A stretch of 64,000 nt of DNA from Pseudomonas sp. PICF141 (lineage in GTDB: Bacteria > Pseudomonadota > Gammaproteobacteria > Pseudomonadales > Pseudomonadaceae). The position numbers and the translations under genes were made by a program. Shown one piece after another: positions 17,185-26,764 of this stretch (positions within the stretch are counted from its first letter, which is position 1; each line of letters begins with the position of its first letter). The notes beneath the pieces were generated by a model. The model searched no databases. It worked only from the letters and a program-made list of their open reading frames with translations, and was not told the DNA's origin. The stretch spans positions 62,001-126,000 of the forward strand of contig NZ_MUNM01000073.1 of assembly GCF_002286815.1 (NCBI RefSeq), written 5' to 3'.

Positions 17185-17304
17185 TCAGAAAAAATTAACC
17201 GCAATTTAAAAAGAAGCGATGTGGCGAGCGCCCTCAAACAATCGAAGTTGCTCGAGGCGGGCGCTAGTGCCTGAGTTTCAAGAAATAATCTTAATAGGGA
17301 CATT

Positions 17305-20300
17305 ATGAGTCAATTAATGCACTTACCCCTTGTTGGACAAGGGTTTGTCAATGCCATTGGTTTATCCGGATTCTCCGGTGATCTTGCTGAGTTTGCGGGA
17401 AGTGAGGAACATTCTGCGCTCCAGCGGTATTACAAGGCCGCAAGCGAAAGTGAACAGTTGTCTGAACAATGGGTGCCAGCCAAGTTATTTGAGGAAGCGC
17501 TTGTTGCCCTGATCCTTAAAAAAAACGGGCCGATTACCGATACACTTCGCAACGCCAGCGTCGCCACTAAAGCTTACGTGGGCAGGATCGAAAAAACGGT
17601 CGCACTGCTTGCCAAAACCCACCCGCCGGTGCCGAAAAACATGCACTTTGTGTGGGTGGGCGGTGCTCTGTTCGGGGATCACCAGCGCGACTATTTCAAT
17701 ATCTGGAAGCAAGTGCTGAGCAAAGACGGACATACCTTCAACCTTTGGTATGACCCTCAAGCACTGATGGCTTTTGATACCAACCGGATCATTACCCAGG
17801 CCGCCAAAGCGCACGCCATGGAGTCAGGCGGGACAGAGTTGAGCAGTGCCATCAAACTGGGCGATTTGATCGAGAAGCGCGTAGTGGTGCTACGCCAACA
17901 AATGTTTGAGCACATCACGATGGCGCAACAACAGGGCATCAATGCTGACGATGCCCGTATCGATTTGTTGGTGAAGGCTTACGGACAAGACCGGACGGCG
18001 CTTGAAGCGGCGAAAGCCCGATACCTTGAGAGCCACCTGGCAATGGCGGGCGAACGGGTTCGAGTGCGCGATGCACGTGCGGCATTTGGTTCGCATTTTC
18101 TATGGGACGTCTACGAGCGTGAAGTGTCTTTTCGCGGGAACCTGGCCGCGGCATCCGATGTGGTGCGATTGCAGGCGATAAGTCTGGAGGCGGGTACTTA
18201 CAGCGATCTTGACTATTTGCCGCCACTCGTCGATCAGTTGGGTGAAGTAAACATCAAGGCATTCAGCTTCGAACAAAAACTGGGTGTGTTGCAGTTATTG
18301 CTGGATAAAAATCCGACGTTGATGCCGGGTCGTGACAAAAGCAGGTACAAAAGTTACGCACATTATTTACCTCCTGAACATCTAGAGGCTCTGACCCGAT
18401 TTGCCGAAAGCAATCCTGAGGTCGCTGATGTTTTCGCCGCGACGAAAGGGCTCACCGTTCCAGAAAGTGCTGTCCGCCTAGGGGCACCTGTAGGCTCGGA
18501 AATGAACGCATTTATCATGGCCCATCCTGAGTCAGGAATGGTTGATTCGATCATGAGGCGAATTCGGAGTAATTACGACATTCTGACCAAGGTTGAGCAG
18601 GAACTAATAGCATCCGGAAAACAATGGGATCGTAATGCGGTAATTGATATCGGAGGCAAAATTGTTGGCGCGAATAATGACCGGTTTACCAGTTCGGCAT
18701 TGGATCGCTTGGCTTATGTCTCCGCTCTAGCGGACTACCATCGCGACGGTATAGACCCACTGGCGCGAAGCACCATCTCAATGACCGGTCCCGGCGCCGC
18801 TATTTGGGGGATTGAGGATTTTATGGATGCCCACTGCATTGCGCAAAAAGGCGTCGAGGTAAGGGAAAGGCTTCGACTTGTAGAAATCGGGTACAACCGG
18901 GCGACTGAAGAAGAGTTGATCAGTGGCTGGGTGGAAAATGTTAAAGAGCCTGAACAGTGGTTGGAAAAAGAACAGCAAAACTGGCGCGACGGTAAATACA
19001 AGGCCCGATACACCGGCAATCTTGCGGAGTTGCTGAAGGCGCAGACCCTGACCTTCAAACAAGGCTGGCCGGTGATCGAAGGCAAACCCGTGTTACTGAC
19101 ATCGGTGCTGCAACAGCTGCTTGATGATCTGGGCGAACCCTTCATGCGCGCGATGAATGACAAGTTGAGCGGCGACATCACGTTCAACGATCGCATTGCC
19201 CTCGATTTTGAGACGCGACAGCAAATTCTGGCGCAACCTATCAGCCAACTTCCTGAATCAATAGGCGCCGAGTCGCTTGGCAATGTGAACGAGGCATTGT
19301 CGCGTATCGCTGGTGGCAGGTTGCCTGCGGAGCAGTTGAGTCCGTTGCACCGTGTCGTGTTTGGCGGCCTGTTCGGTGCCCCCACTCTGGATCAGGAGGG
19401 GTTCGCACCTGCCTGGAAGGAGACGGTCGCCCTCGCCGAAAGCACTCAGGATCGCGGGCTTTTCGCACGTTACGAATTGATCGAGCAGACTCTGTTCAAT
19501 CGGCGACCGGCGATGTTCGAAGCAGGTCGCAATGCTTCATCCTTGTCTGGGCAGGTGCCGGAAACATCGCAGATACTGAAGGCCCAGGCCCTTGCCGAAC
19601 CGATGAGCGTGCGGCAGTGGGGGGAGCACGTCCACAGGATCGAAACGGCCGCCAGGAAAGAATACCGGGCGTCGATTCTGCAGAGAGGGCATCTGGTCCG
19701 TGAACGGTTTTTCCAGGCCGGGGCCGACACCGTCAAACAGTTGCCACAGGATCTGCTCGTACGCGGCAGCGGTGATCCGGGCCGGCGTTGTTATCCGCTG
19801 GCGCTGTTCATGGCCGCAGCGCTTGACAGTGGCAGCACGGCAGAGCGGGCCTTGATCGGTAAACTGGCCATTGCCAACCTTACGCCTGACGCCGCTGAAA
19901 CCCATGCGTTGCTTCATGTTCTGGATGAGTTGCGTGGCATTCCCATGTCGCAGTTCGGCGAAAAAACCGCGGCTGTGGATTTGAGCGCGGCCATGCGGGC
20001 GCTGGAAGCGAAAACCTCCACCGGCAGCTTGATGCTCAACACAGGCAATCATTCGATGCTGGTAAGCAAGGTCATGGAACAGGGTGAGACATCCTATCGA
20101 TTTTATGACCCCAATTTCGGCCTGTATGCCTTCAGGCGGGCAGAGGATTTGCAGCAAGGCATCAGCAACTTTTTTCAGGATGAAGTGATTGCCAGGCTCT
20201 ATGGCCTCGGAGAGAAGGCGAACTCGACGTTCGATGTGATCGATCTCAATGGTTCGAGCATTGCCGAAAAATCTTTGCCTTCACGGGTGACCGTCGGCGA

Positions 20301-23300
20301 TCTGCTGAGGCGCGAGCAGATCGCCGGTGGACGGTCAATCGAGCCTTGGCAGCATCACGCGGCATTACGTGCCCGTTCATTGTCGGAAAACGCCCGGCTG
20401 GGCGATGGCCTGGCTCGGCTGGACGCCCAGGGTTGGGCGCGGCAGATCGAAAGCGCGACCCTTCGCTTGCAGGCAGAACATCAGTTGAGTCATGACTTTG
20501 TGCCGGTCTTCGAGTCATTGAAGACCGATGCGACAGGCAGGCGTGAAATTACCCTGGTCAATGCCACGGACTCCAGTCAAACCCGCAGAGTCGTGACCGA
20601 TGACCTGCGTCTGGACACCATCAAGTCTCATCTGACGGACGTATACCAGGCACTGTCGGTCAAAGCGCCCCGCCCTGGTGCCATTGATCCGACCGATGCG
20701 GGGGGCGTCCATACACTCAACGCCGGATTTGCCATTCAAGCCCTGTTGTTCGCTCTGAAGGATCGGGAATCCTCTGAAGGTGAGACGACGGCATTGACGT
20801 CTGCGGTGCGTTTGCATGGCTACCTGTCCTATGCACAACTGACCCATGGCCTCGTGGTGGATGTTGTGGAACTGATCAATCTGGTGCGTATCGCGTTTAC
20901 CGACAGCCTGTTGGTCGCCAAAACCACCTCGTCGGTGGTGATCAATGCCTTGGGGCATGTAGCCAATGAGGGGGTGGGCAATATTCTTCAACTGGCTGCG
21001 GTCGGATTCGATATTTACTTGCTGGCCAATGCCGAGAATGAAGCTCAGATTGCCCAGTTCGCAACCCAACTTGCATTCGACTCCGCAGGCCTGGTGGCGG
21101 GGCTTGGCGGCCTTGGTGCATCCGTGGTCGGTGCCGGCACCGCGGCTGCGTTTCTGGGAGGGGCAAGTGTCATTCTGGGAGGGCTGGCGGTCGGCATCGG
21201 CGCGTTGGTCGAAGGTTTCAGCGGAATACTGGAACGGGCCCGTCAGGTCGGCAAGTATCTGAACCTGATTGAGCAGGGTTACCGCAGCGGCGGTTATTCG
21301 CGGATTGACGATGCGCTGAGTATCAGCCCCTATGTCGTGGTCACGCATCTGGACCTTGAGGCACGGCTGCTGCGTTATGGCGGTGTGTTGAATATTTACG
21401 CGGCCATTCCCCATTCGTTGCATCCGCCGCAGGGCAATCCGGATCGGTCATTGTCGATCAGCATCCGTGAGTCGCTCGGATATGCCTACGAAAGCGCGAT
21501 TCCCGATGCCGAAGACTTTGATGCCGTTGTGCTCCCGTGCATGCCGCATTGCTACTTCGGGTTCGACTATAAGGCATTGCCGTTTTCGACCACCCGCCGG
21601 GAGGATTTTGAAACGGCGTTGAAACTCGAGAATGACAGTGAAGGGAAGCGCCAGTTCTGGTTCAGTTTTTACAGGTTCCCGACCGAATATATCCTGTATC
21701 AACTGACACCCAATTACTCGCAGACGTTGATCAACGTCGTGCTGGATCGCAGAAACCGCTCTCTCCACGTGCCGAAATTGCCAAGAGAGCTGCACAATTA
21801 CTTGTCCTACGAAATTCTGGGGTGGGGTGGGCAGTGCACGGTGGTACTGACCGAGGGGGTTCGGGCGATCACGCTTTTAACGACCTCGGATGCGCCGTCG
21901 ATGGCCTGGGCATTGGGTGCAACCTGGTTGAGCGAGGGAGATGTAAAAATTGAAGGGGCCAGTGTGCAGTTGGGCACGATCCGGGTCCATGTCCCAGACA
22001 AATCGCCTTTGCTTGTGCAACTGGACAAGCAGTCATATCAGGTGGACTGGGAGCGGGGGAGTCTGCTGATCTCCGAACTTTCAATCGGCTCTGTCGATGA
22101 CGTTCGCGCTGTGCAGGCGTCCATCCGCGAGCTAGCGCTTTCCAAGCGCCTGGCCGGTCGCTACACGACTGTCCGAAACTTTCCTGTTCCCTACAGCAAC
22201 CCCCTGGAACCGGTTTACACAACGGCCCAATACGACGGCAACGAAGACCGTTTTCTGTTTGTCCGTGGCCTGAGTCCGGCTTATCAGAAAACCGCCTGTC
22301 TGGGCGCTATGGTCGACAAGTACGCGTACTACTATGTCCCCGACGAAGTTCTGATCTGGCGCACGGAGGTGACCACCGGAAAGGTCAATCGTATCTACCG
22401 ATTGATGGATCCGTTACCGGGCTCAAGGATTTCAGCCTTCCAGGAACTGGAAGGAGGGTTGATACGGGTCGTTCAGAACGTTGTGCTGCGAAACGGTGGG
22501 GACATGAAGATGACTTACCTGCTCGGTGCAAATGACCTCTCGCTGTTTTCTGTCATCGGCCCATTGACCGAGGGCCAGAAGGCGTTGTTACAACGCAGGA
22601 ACACGGTCTCCCTTCCGTATTTTTTCTGGGATTACGAATTGATGGTACGCGACGAGAAACTCATGCCTTTCGAGGCGGTGAGTGTCGTGGACTATCGATA
22701 CGCGCCGCTGACTTCGATCACCTATTGGCATGATGATTCTCGCAATCGCGTCAGTCTCTGGCTGCGAAGGGATGACGGGCTGGTGATTCGGCCGAACCTG
22801 CAAGCGGATTCAGGCACTCTGATTTTGCTTAATACCCAGGATGCCGACGGCGATACGTTCCTGTTTTATGATCAGCGCCATCGCAGTATCTACCGACAGC
22901 GAGTGACGATGCGGGATGACGAACCATCCGCGCCTGCTGTGAAGATTCTGCCTCATGAGGTGGTCGAGGTGTATTTCCAGGCGCAGCGCCATATTGCGCT
23001 CACTCAGGACGGCATGCTGTTTCAGCTGAACAGAACTGATGAATCGCAGCTGGTCGCGTTGAACGAGGACTGGCTGGCTCGAGCCGAGGCGGTGGGTGGC
23101 GATTTCGAATGGCACAAGAGCGTTCTGGGGTTTGCCCAAGAGTTGGCCGTCGATGGTTTTGAAGTATTGGGTGTGCGCAATGTCCCCGGCAACGCGTTCC
23201 TGCGTGTCTGGTGCCTGGAGCAGCGCTTGTTGATAGCCGACATGAGGCCGAATCAATCCTTACAGTTATTGGCACAGACCCCGGACAAAACGGCTGCATG

Positions 23301-24312
23301 GCTATGGGATTCGTCCTCGGGACAGGTCTATCGTCAGCCATTCATGGAGCCCGACGCATTTGCGGCAGCCTTCGCCAATGGCACGCGCCTGTTACATCGA
23401 GATCGGTTGCCGGCAATGCAGCGGGTGGCTGCGCAATGGGCTTTTACCCGGATTGTACCCGAAGGCACGCGATTGCGTGGCTTGACCCGAGAGCATGTCT
23501 GGATCGAGTTATCTGAAGATGATGCACCTCGTATCGTCGGTGTAGAGAGTGACTTCTTCCTGGGTCTTGGTACCCGGCAGGCGCGGGAAAACAAGCTGCT
23601 TCAGTTGATTGCCGGCCGATTATGCGCGCCCGTTTTGACCGCAGGCAGATTCGATAATCTCTATGCCTGGTATGACACCGCTGGCGAGCGCTTGTACTAC
23701 TCGACTATAGAGAGCAACGGGCATTGGCCCGCTTTTCTGGGCGTGCGCAATGGCGAAATAGCGCTGTTGTACAACACCGTGACCCGTCAGGTGTTCAGTA
23801 ACAGAAACGGGGCATGGCTGGTGCCGGACCATGATGTCTGGATGCATGCCGACACGGTGAGTCGAGCGGCCCAGGTGATGACGATCCAGACCCAGGACAA
23901 CATCGAGGACTTGCTGATGTTGATTCCGGACGGTGTCACCACCCTGGTGCTGGGGCTCAAAGGCCCGATGACATGCCAAATCTCGCAAGCCGCCTGGTTA
24001 CGGCTTGACTGCCTGATTATCGACTTCCATTTGCCCACGCCTCGACAGCGCCAATTGCTCCTGCAACTGCCGCCTATGGATCATTGGCGGATCACGTTGG
24101 CCGAGGGGCATCTGTTGCTGACCGATCCGGATGACGGGCGCAGCCTGATTTTCCGAAATATCGAATCCGCCGGAGCGCAATCACGGAACATGTTTGAACT
24201 GCTGGTCAATGTTTCCGGCGATCAGCTGTTCGTTACCCTTGATGAGCTGATGGTGGACTTGAAGGAGGGTATGAGTCTTGATCTGCTGGAACTGCTGGTC
24301 GTCGAGGCGTAG
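17305..24312 (+). CDS. large LCT/lymphostatin-like toxin (glycosyltransferase, C58-type protease, TcdA/TcdB-type pore)
   Basis: 2335 residues in one frame. Residues 1-112 are helical. A GT-A glycosyltransferase core follows: HFVWVGG with W117, D285/R288 in SDVVRLQ, and the DxD motif D301-L-D303, equivalent to W102, D270/R273 and D286/D288 of C. difficile TcdB. A YopT/C58-like protease triad is visible as C829 (GRRCYPLALF), H916 (GNHSMLV) and D935 (YRFYDPNFG). Residues of about 1170-1320 hold hydrophobic segments (AGLGGLGASVVGAGTAAAFL) typical of the TcdA/TcdB pore region. The last 1000 residues are beta-rich with repeated Y/W-D...G..YR units and no choline-binding repeats. No signal peptide or secretion genes are nearby. 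ATG at 17305 follows a weak AGGGA site. Target and delivery are unknown. Confidence 0.85.
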   Translation: MSQLMHLPLVGQGFVNAIGLSGFSGDLAEFAGSEEHSALQRYYKAASESEQLSEQWVPAKLFEEALVALILKKNGPITDTLRNASVATKAYVGRIEKTVALLAKTHPPVPKNMHFVWVGGALFGDHQRDYFNIWKQVLSKDGHTFNLWYDPQALMAFDTNRIITQAAKAHAMESGGTELSSAIKLGDLIEKRVVVLRQQMFEHITMAQQQGINADDARIDLLVKAYGQDRTALEAAKARYLESHLAMAGERVRVRDARAAFGSHFLWDVYEREVSFRGNLAAASDVVRLQAISLEAGTYSDLDYLPPLVDQLGEVNIKAFSFEQKLGVLQLLLDKNPTLMPGRDKSRYKSYAHYLPPEHLEALTRFAESNPEVADVFAATKGLTVPESAVRLGAPVGSEMNAFIMAHPESGMVDSIMRRIRSNYDILTKVEQELIASGKQWDRNAVIDIGGKIVGANNDRFTSSALDRLAYVSALADYHRDGIDPLARSTISMTGPGAAIWGIEDFMDAHCIAQKGVEVRERLRLVEIGYNRATEEELISGWVENVKEPEQWLEKEQQNWRDGKYKARYTGNLAELLKAQTLTFKQGWPVIEGKPVLLTSVLQQLLDDLGEPFMRAMNDKLSGDITFNDRIALDFETRQQILAQPISQLPESIGAESLGNVNEALSRIAGGRLPAEQLSPLHRVVFGGLFGAPTLDQEGFAPAWKETVALAESTQDRGLFARYELIEQTLFNRRPAMFEAGRNASSLSGQVPETSQILKAQALAEPMSVRQWGEHVHRIETAARKEYRASILQRGHLVRERFFQAGADTVKQLPQDLLVRGSGDPGRRCYPLALFMAAALDSGSTAERALIGKLAIANLTPDAAETHALLHVLDELRGIPMSQFGEKTAAVDLSAAMRALEAKTSTGSLMLNTGNHSMLVSKVMEQGETSYRFYDPNFGLYAFRRAEDLQQGISNFFQDEVIARLYGLGEKANSTFDVIDLNGSSIAEKSLPSRVTVGDLLRREQIAGGRSIEPWQHHAALRARSLSENARLGDGLARLDAQGWARQIESATLRLQAEHQLSHDFVPVFESLKTDATGRREITLVNATDSSQTRRVVTDDLRLDTIKSHLTDVYQALSVKAPRPGAIDPTDAGGVHTLNAGFAIQALLFALKDRESSEGETTALTSAVRLHGYLSYAQLTHGLVVDVVELINLVRIAFTDSLLVAKTTSSVVINALGHVANEGVGNILQLAAVGFDIYLLANAENEAQIAQFATQLAFDSAGLVAGLGGLGASVVGAGTAAAFLGGASVILGGLAVGIGALVEGFSGILERARQVGKYLNLIEQGYRSGGYSRIDDALSISPYVVVTHLDLEARLLRYGGVLNIYAAIPHSLHPPQGNPDRSLSISIRESLGYAYESAIPDAEDFDAVVLPCMPHCYFGFDYKALPFSTTRREDFETALKLENDSEGKRQFWFSFYRFPTEYILYQLTPNYSQTLINVVLDRRNRSLHVPKLPRELHNYLSYEILGWGGQCTVVLTEGVRAITLLTTSDAPSMAWALGATWLSEGDVKIEGASVQLGTIRVHVPDKSPLLVQLDKQSYQVDWERGSLLISELSIGSVDDVRAVQASIRELALSKRLAGRYTTVRNFPVPYSNPLEPVYTTAQYDGNEDRFLFVRGLSPAYQKTACLGAMVDKYAYYYVPDEVLIWRTEVTTGKVNRIYRLMDPLPGSRISAFQELEGGLIRVVQNVVLRNGGDMKMTYLLGANDLSLFSVIGPLTEGQKALLQRRNTVSLPYFFWDYELMVRDEKLMPFEAVSVVDYRYAPLTSITYWHDDSRNRVSLWLRRDDGLVIRPNLQADSGTLILLNTQDADGDTFLFYDQRHRSIYRQRVTMRDDEPSAPAVKILPHEVVEVYFQAQRHIALTQDGMLFQLNRTDESQLVALNEDWLARAEAVGGDFEWHKSVLGFAQELAVDGFEVLGVRNVPGNAFLRVWCLEQRLLIADMRPNQSLQLLAQTPDKTAAWLWDSSSGQVYRQPFMEPDAFAAAFANGTRLLHRDRLPAMQRVAAQWAFTRIVPEGTRLRGLTREHVWIELSEDDAPRIVGVESDFFLGLGTRQARENKLLQLIAGRLCAPVLTAGRFDNLYAWYDTAGERLYYSTIESNGHWPAFLGVRNGEIALLYNTVTRQVFSNRNGAWLVPDHDVWMHADTVSRAAQVMTIQTQDNIEDLLMLIPDGVTTLVLGLKGPMTCQISQAAWLRLDCLIIDFHLPTPRQRQLLLQLPPMDHWRITLAEGHLLLTDPDDGRSLIFRNIESAGAQSRNMFELLVNVSGDQLFVTLDELMVDLKEGMSLDLLELLVVEA

Positions 24313-24351
24313 ACCCGGCAACAGGTAATCTGCCTCCGGGTGTATCAAGCG

Positions 24352-24376
24352 AGGCTGCGATTTTCGCAGCCTTTTT
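24352..24376 (+). terminator. intrinsic terminator of the toxin gene
   Basis: A perfect 9-base stem (aggctgcga / tcgcagcct) with a 3-base loop is followed by TTTT, 40 bases after the toxin stop. It abuts the end of the convergent marC-family gene. Confidence 0.8.
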
Positions 24377-24987
24377 CAGGGGGGCGTGACGCCGGGTACC
24401 AGATAACCCTTCACCCCGGTGAAAATGATTTGCGCCGCCAATGCGCAGACAAACAAGCCCATCAACCGGCTGACAATCTGCAGGCCCTGATCGCCAAGAA
24501 TGCGTTCAATCCGGCTCGACAGATAAAGCACCACGCCAACCGTGAAACTGGCCAAGGCGATACTCATGATGGCGGTGAGCTTGTCATCCCAGTGCGGCTG
24601 GCTCACCCCCATCACCAGCAGAGCACCGATGGTGCCCGGGCCGACGGTCAGCGGAATGGTCAGCGGGACGATGGTCACATCCTGCTGCACATTGTCGGTC
24701 TGCACCGCAGATTTACCCTGGGCCATGCCCAGTGCCGAGATGAATAACACACTGCCGGCACCGATGCGGAACGCGTCCACGGTGATGCCGAAAACATTGA
24801 AAATCACCCGCCCGAACAGGTACAGCAAAACGCTGGATACCAACGTGGCGACGGCCACCTTCCAGGCCAGGCGTCGCTGTTCTTTGCGCGAGTAACCGCG
24901 GGTCAGGCTGATGAAGCAGGACAACACGAAGAACGGGCTGTAGAGCACCAGCATCTTCAAGTAAACGCTGAATAATACGTGGAGCAT
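24376..24987 (-). CDS. MarC (UPF0056) family inner-membrane protein
   Basis: 203 residues with six predicted membrane helices, as usual for MarC/YchE/YhgN proteins. Family landmarks are LYSPFFVLSCFISLT in helix 1 and the conserved VPLTIPLTVGPGTIGALLV in the middle. Function is unresolved; the early link to antibiotic resistance was withdrawn. It is transcribed against the toxin and lies between the toxin and the two small family genes at 25221 and 26065. It is probably a resident gene rather than part of the toxin set. Confidence 0.93.
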   Translation of the reverse strand: MLHVLFSVYLKMLVLYSPFFVLSCFISLTRGYSRKEQRRLAWKVAVATLVSSVLLYLFGRVIFNVFGITVDAFRIGAGSVLFISALGMAQGKSAVQTDNVQQDVTIVPLTIPLTVGPGTIGALLVMGVSQPHWDDKLTAIMSIALASFTVGVVLYLSSRIERILGDQGLQIVSRLMGLFVCALAAQIIFTGVKGYLVPGVTPP

Positions 24988-25220
24988 GATTTCGGCTCGC
25001 GGCGGCAGATGGGCAGAGCGGAGTCTATCAGTCGGTTTAATGTTTGGGGGGATGATGTGTGAAAGGGGGGCTGAAGGTAAGTTGTGGGTGAGGAAGTTGT
25101 TAGTTGTAGAGTGTTGATATTAATACGTTACATGTTCTTGTTTGTTGTTTTTTCTTTCTTTGGTTATTGTTGTTTTGCGGGTTCAAGAGGAGCCTGTTTT
25201 AATTGATAAGGGAATAAGTT

Positions 25221-26006
25221 GTGAATATTAATAATGTCGAAGATTTCTCTATAGCCGAATGTATTCATCGTTTGAATACTTATGAAGTGGACGGCGCTGA
25301 AGTTATCCGTCCTCGCAGTTTTTCGGTGCCGGTTGTCGATGAGCCCGGTAAAGGTTCCATCGTCGGTGAGGGCATCTTGTCCTTTACCGGTAACCTGAGT
25401 GAGCAAAATCGGGAAGATGTTCAGCATGCCTTCCTGTTCGCGACGCTGGTCGCAAATAAAAAGTTTCCGCATGAGTATCAGGGCAAGGAGTGGTATTACC
25501 AGTTCCTGGAAGTCATGACCCATGCAGGCTGGCTGCCGACCAGCAAGTACTACAACGATTTGAACATCAGCGGTAATACCGTACGGATGGATCAATTGGT
25601 GCTGGAGATCCTTGGCAGTGTCGTAGCCGGGCTTGCCGTGCCTGGCTCGGCCTCGGTCCTGATGCTGAAGGTGGCGGGCGATGCAATCACCGCATTGAAA
25701 AAGCGTGAAACCGCATTGACCCTGTATGAGCGCAATATGCTGGAGCACGGTGTGGGTGGTATGGCGGCCGGCACCTGCACCGAAGTCAATGGTGAAGTCA
25801 CCATGGCATTGGGTACCGTTCGCTTCATCCGCAAGAACACCGCAACGCAAGTGCTGTTCATGGATTGGGATTCCCGCGACGTAAAACTGTACCGCGGTGA
25901 TTCTGTCTTCAGGAAAGTGCCTTCCATTGTCGAGCAGACCCGCGACACGATTCGTACAAAACTTGGCTTGAATGCAAAAACCAAGATCGAAGACTACGAG
26001 ATCTGA
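25221..26006 (+). CDS. uncharacterised protein, toxin-neighbour family (copy 2)
   Basis: 261 residues, no signal peptide. It shares with the next gene FLFATLVANKKF (71-82) against LLAQLVANKKI, then EWYYQF (90-95) and GW (103-104). It shares with the product of 11418 the C-terminal GEVTMALGTVRFIR (191-204). A mildly hydrophobic stretch (VLEILGSVVAGLAVPGSASVLM, about 127-148) lies between. The start is a GTG at 25221 with an AAGGGA site 8 bases upstream. The preceding 230 bases are strongly AT-rich. Chaperone, immunity-like, small effector and regulator roles are all open; I know no named family. Confidence 0.75.
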   Translation: MNINNVEDFSIAECIHRLNTYEVDGAEVIRPRSFSVPVVDEPGKGSIVGEGILSFTGNLSEQNREDVQHAFLFATLVANKKFPHEYQGKEWYYQFLEVMTHAGWLPTSKYYNDLNISGNTVRMDQLVLEILGSVVAGLAVPGSASVLMLKVAGDAITALKKRETALTLYERNMLEHGVGGMAAGTCTEVNGEVTMALGTVRFIRKNTATQVLFMDWDSRDVKLYRGDSVFRKVPSIVEQTRDTIRTKLGLNAKTKIEDYEI

Positions 26007-26017
26007 TCGAATGTTTT

Positions 26018-26049
26018 AAAAGGGCGGCGGCTTCTCGGTCGCCCTTTTT
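26018..26049 (+). terminator. intrinsic terminator between the two small family genes
   Basis: aaaagggcg pairs with cgccctttt and is followed by a T-run. The stem can terminate the upstream gene, so the gene at 26065 may be made at a lower level or from its own promoter. Confidence 0.75.
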
Positions 26050-26064
26050 CATTGAGGGTTTGCT

Positions 26065-26754
26065 ATGGCTCAGTCATATGGTTTGTTGACGGTGGGTAAC
26101 GCCGTTGTTGCTTTGTCGGATGTCGAAAAAATATCGGCTTATGAGGATGTCGTACATTCAAGTCTGCTGGCGCAATTGGTTGCCAACAAAAAAATCGAGA
26201 GCATGAAAGTTCAAGACTGGTATGACACCTATGTGGCGGTGCTGGATGATTTCTGGATCCGCAATTTGAAGTTTCGCCAGGACTTTTCTCTCAACGGGCT
26301 GAAGGCGTCCACAGCGCTTGAGTGGATCTGGGCTGCAATGGCAAACAGCGGTAGTGAAGATCATGCGCTTGGCGGCTTTTTAGCGTATGCGGCGCGATTG
26401 CCGTGTTATGTCCCTGCCATCCAGATATGGCCTGAGCAGTGTTGTGAAGATGAGATGCAAGCACCTCGTTCACCGCTCAAGGTTGTGCGCCTGCTGGCAA
26501 TTGTGGGACAAAGCCCGACCTCGATCAGCAGCATTTATCTCGAATTCAAAACCCGGCAGGCGTTGGCCCTGAATCCGTGGTCGCAGCATTTTGAGGCCGA
26601 TGAAGTAGAAGGTCAGGTGTGCGTGCGATACGCACGGGCGAATCTGTCCGAAACCCTCTACGCGTTATCCCGTGAGGCGATTACCCACAAGCTCAGGGAT
26701 CGATTGGCGGACAACGTGGCGCTGCTGGTTGAGAAGGCCGATATGGGGGCGTGA
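26065..26754 (+). CDS. uncharacterised protein, toxin-neighbour family (copy 3)
   Basis: 229 residues without signal or membrane segments. The family core is LLAQLVANKKI (34-44), DWYDTY (51-56) and W at 64, spaced as in the preceding gene. The C-terminal part (ISSIYLEFKTRQALAL) aligns loosely with the VRFI...LF region of the other two. The ATG at 26065 has GAGGG nearby and lies 58 bases after the previous stop, across a terminator. It ends 10 bases before the convergent retS. Function unknown. Confidence 0.75.
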   Translation: MAQSYGLLTVGNAVVALSDVEKISAYEDVVHSSLLAQLVANKKIESMKVQDWYDTYVAVLDDFWIRNLKFRQDFSLNGLKASTALEWIWAAMANSGSEDHALGGFLAYAARLPCYVPAIQIWPEQCCEDEMQAPRSPLKVVRLLAIVGQSPTSISSIYLEFKTRQALALNPWSQHFEADEVEGQVCVRYARANLSETLYALSREAITHKLRDRLADNVALLVEKADMGA

Positions 26755-26764
26755 TACGTCGGCA

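Noticed and set aside
17305..24312. Clostridial CROP (choline-binding) repeats or RTX repeats in the toxin
   Set aside because: Neither the choline-binding nor the GGxGxD pattern appears in the C-terminal region.
24376..24987. MarC-family gene as part of the toxin system
   Set aside because: It is on the opposite strand, is a widespread housekeeping-like membrane family, and shows no link beyond position.
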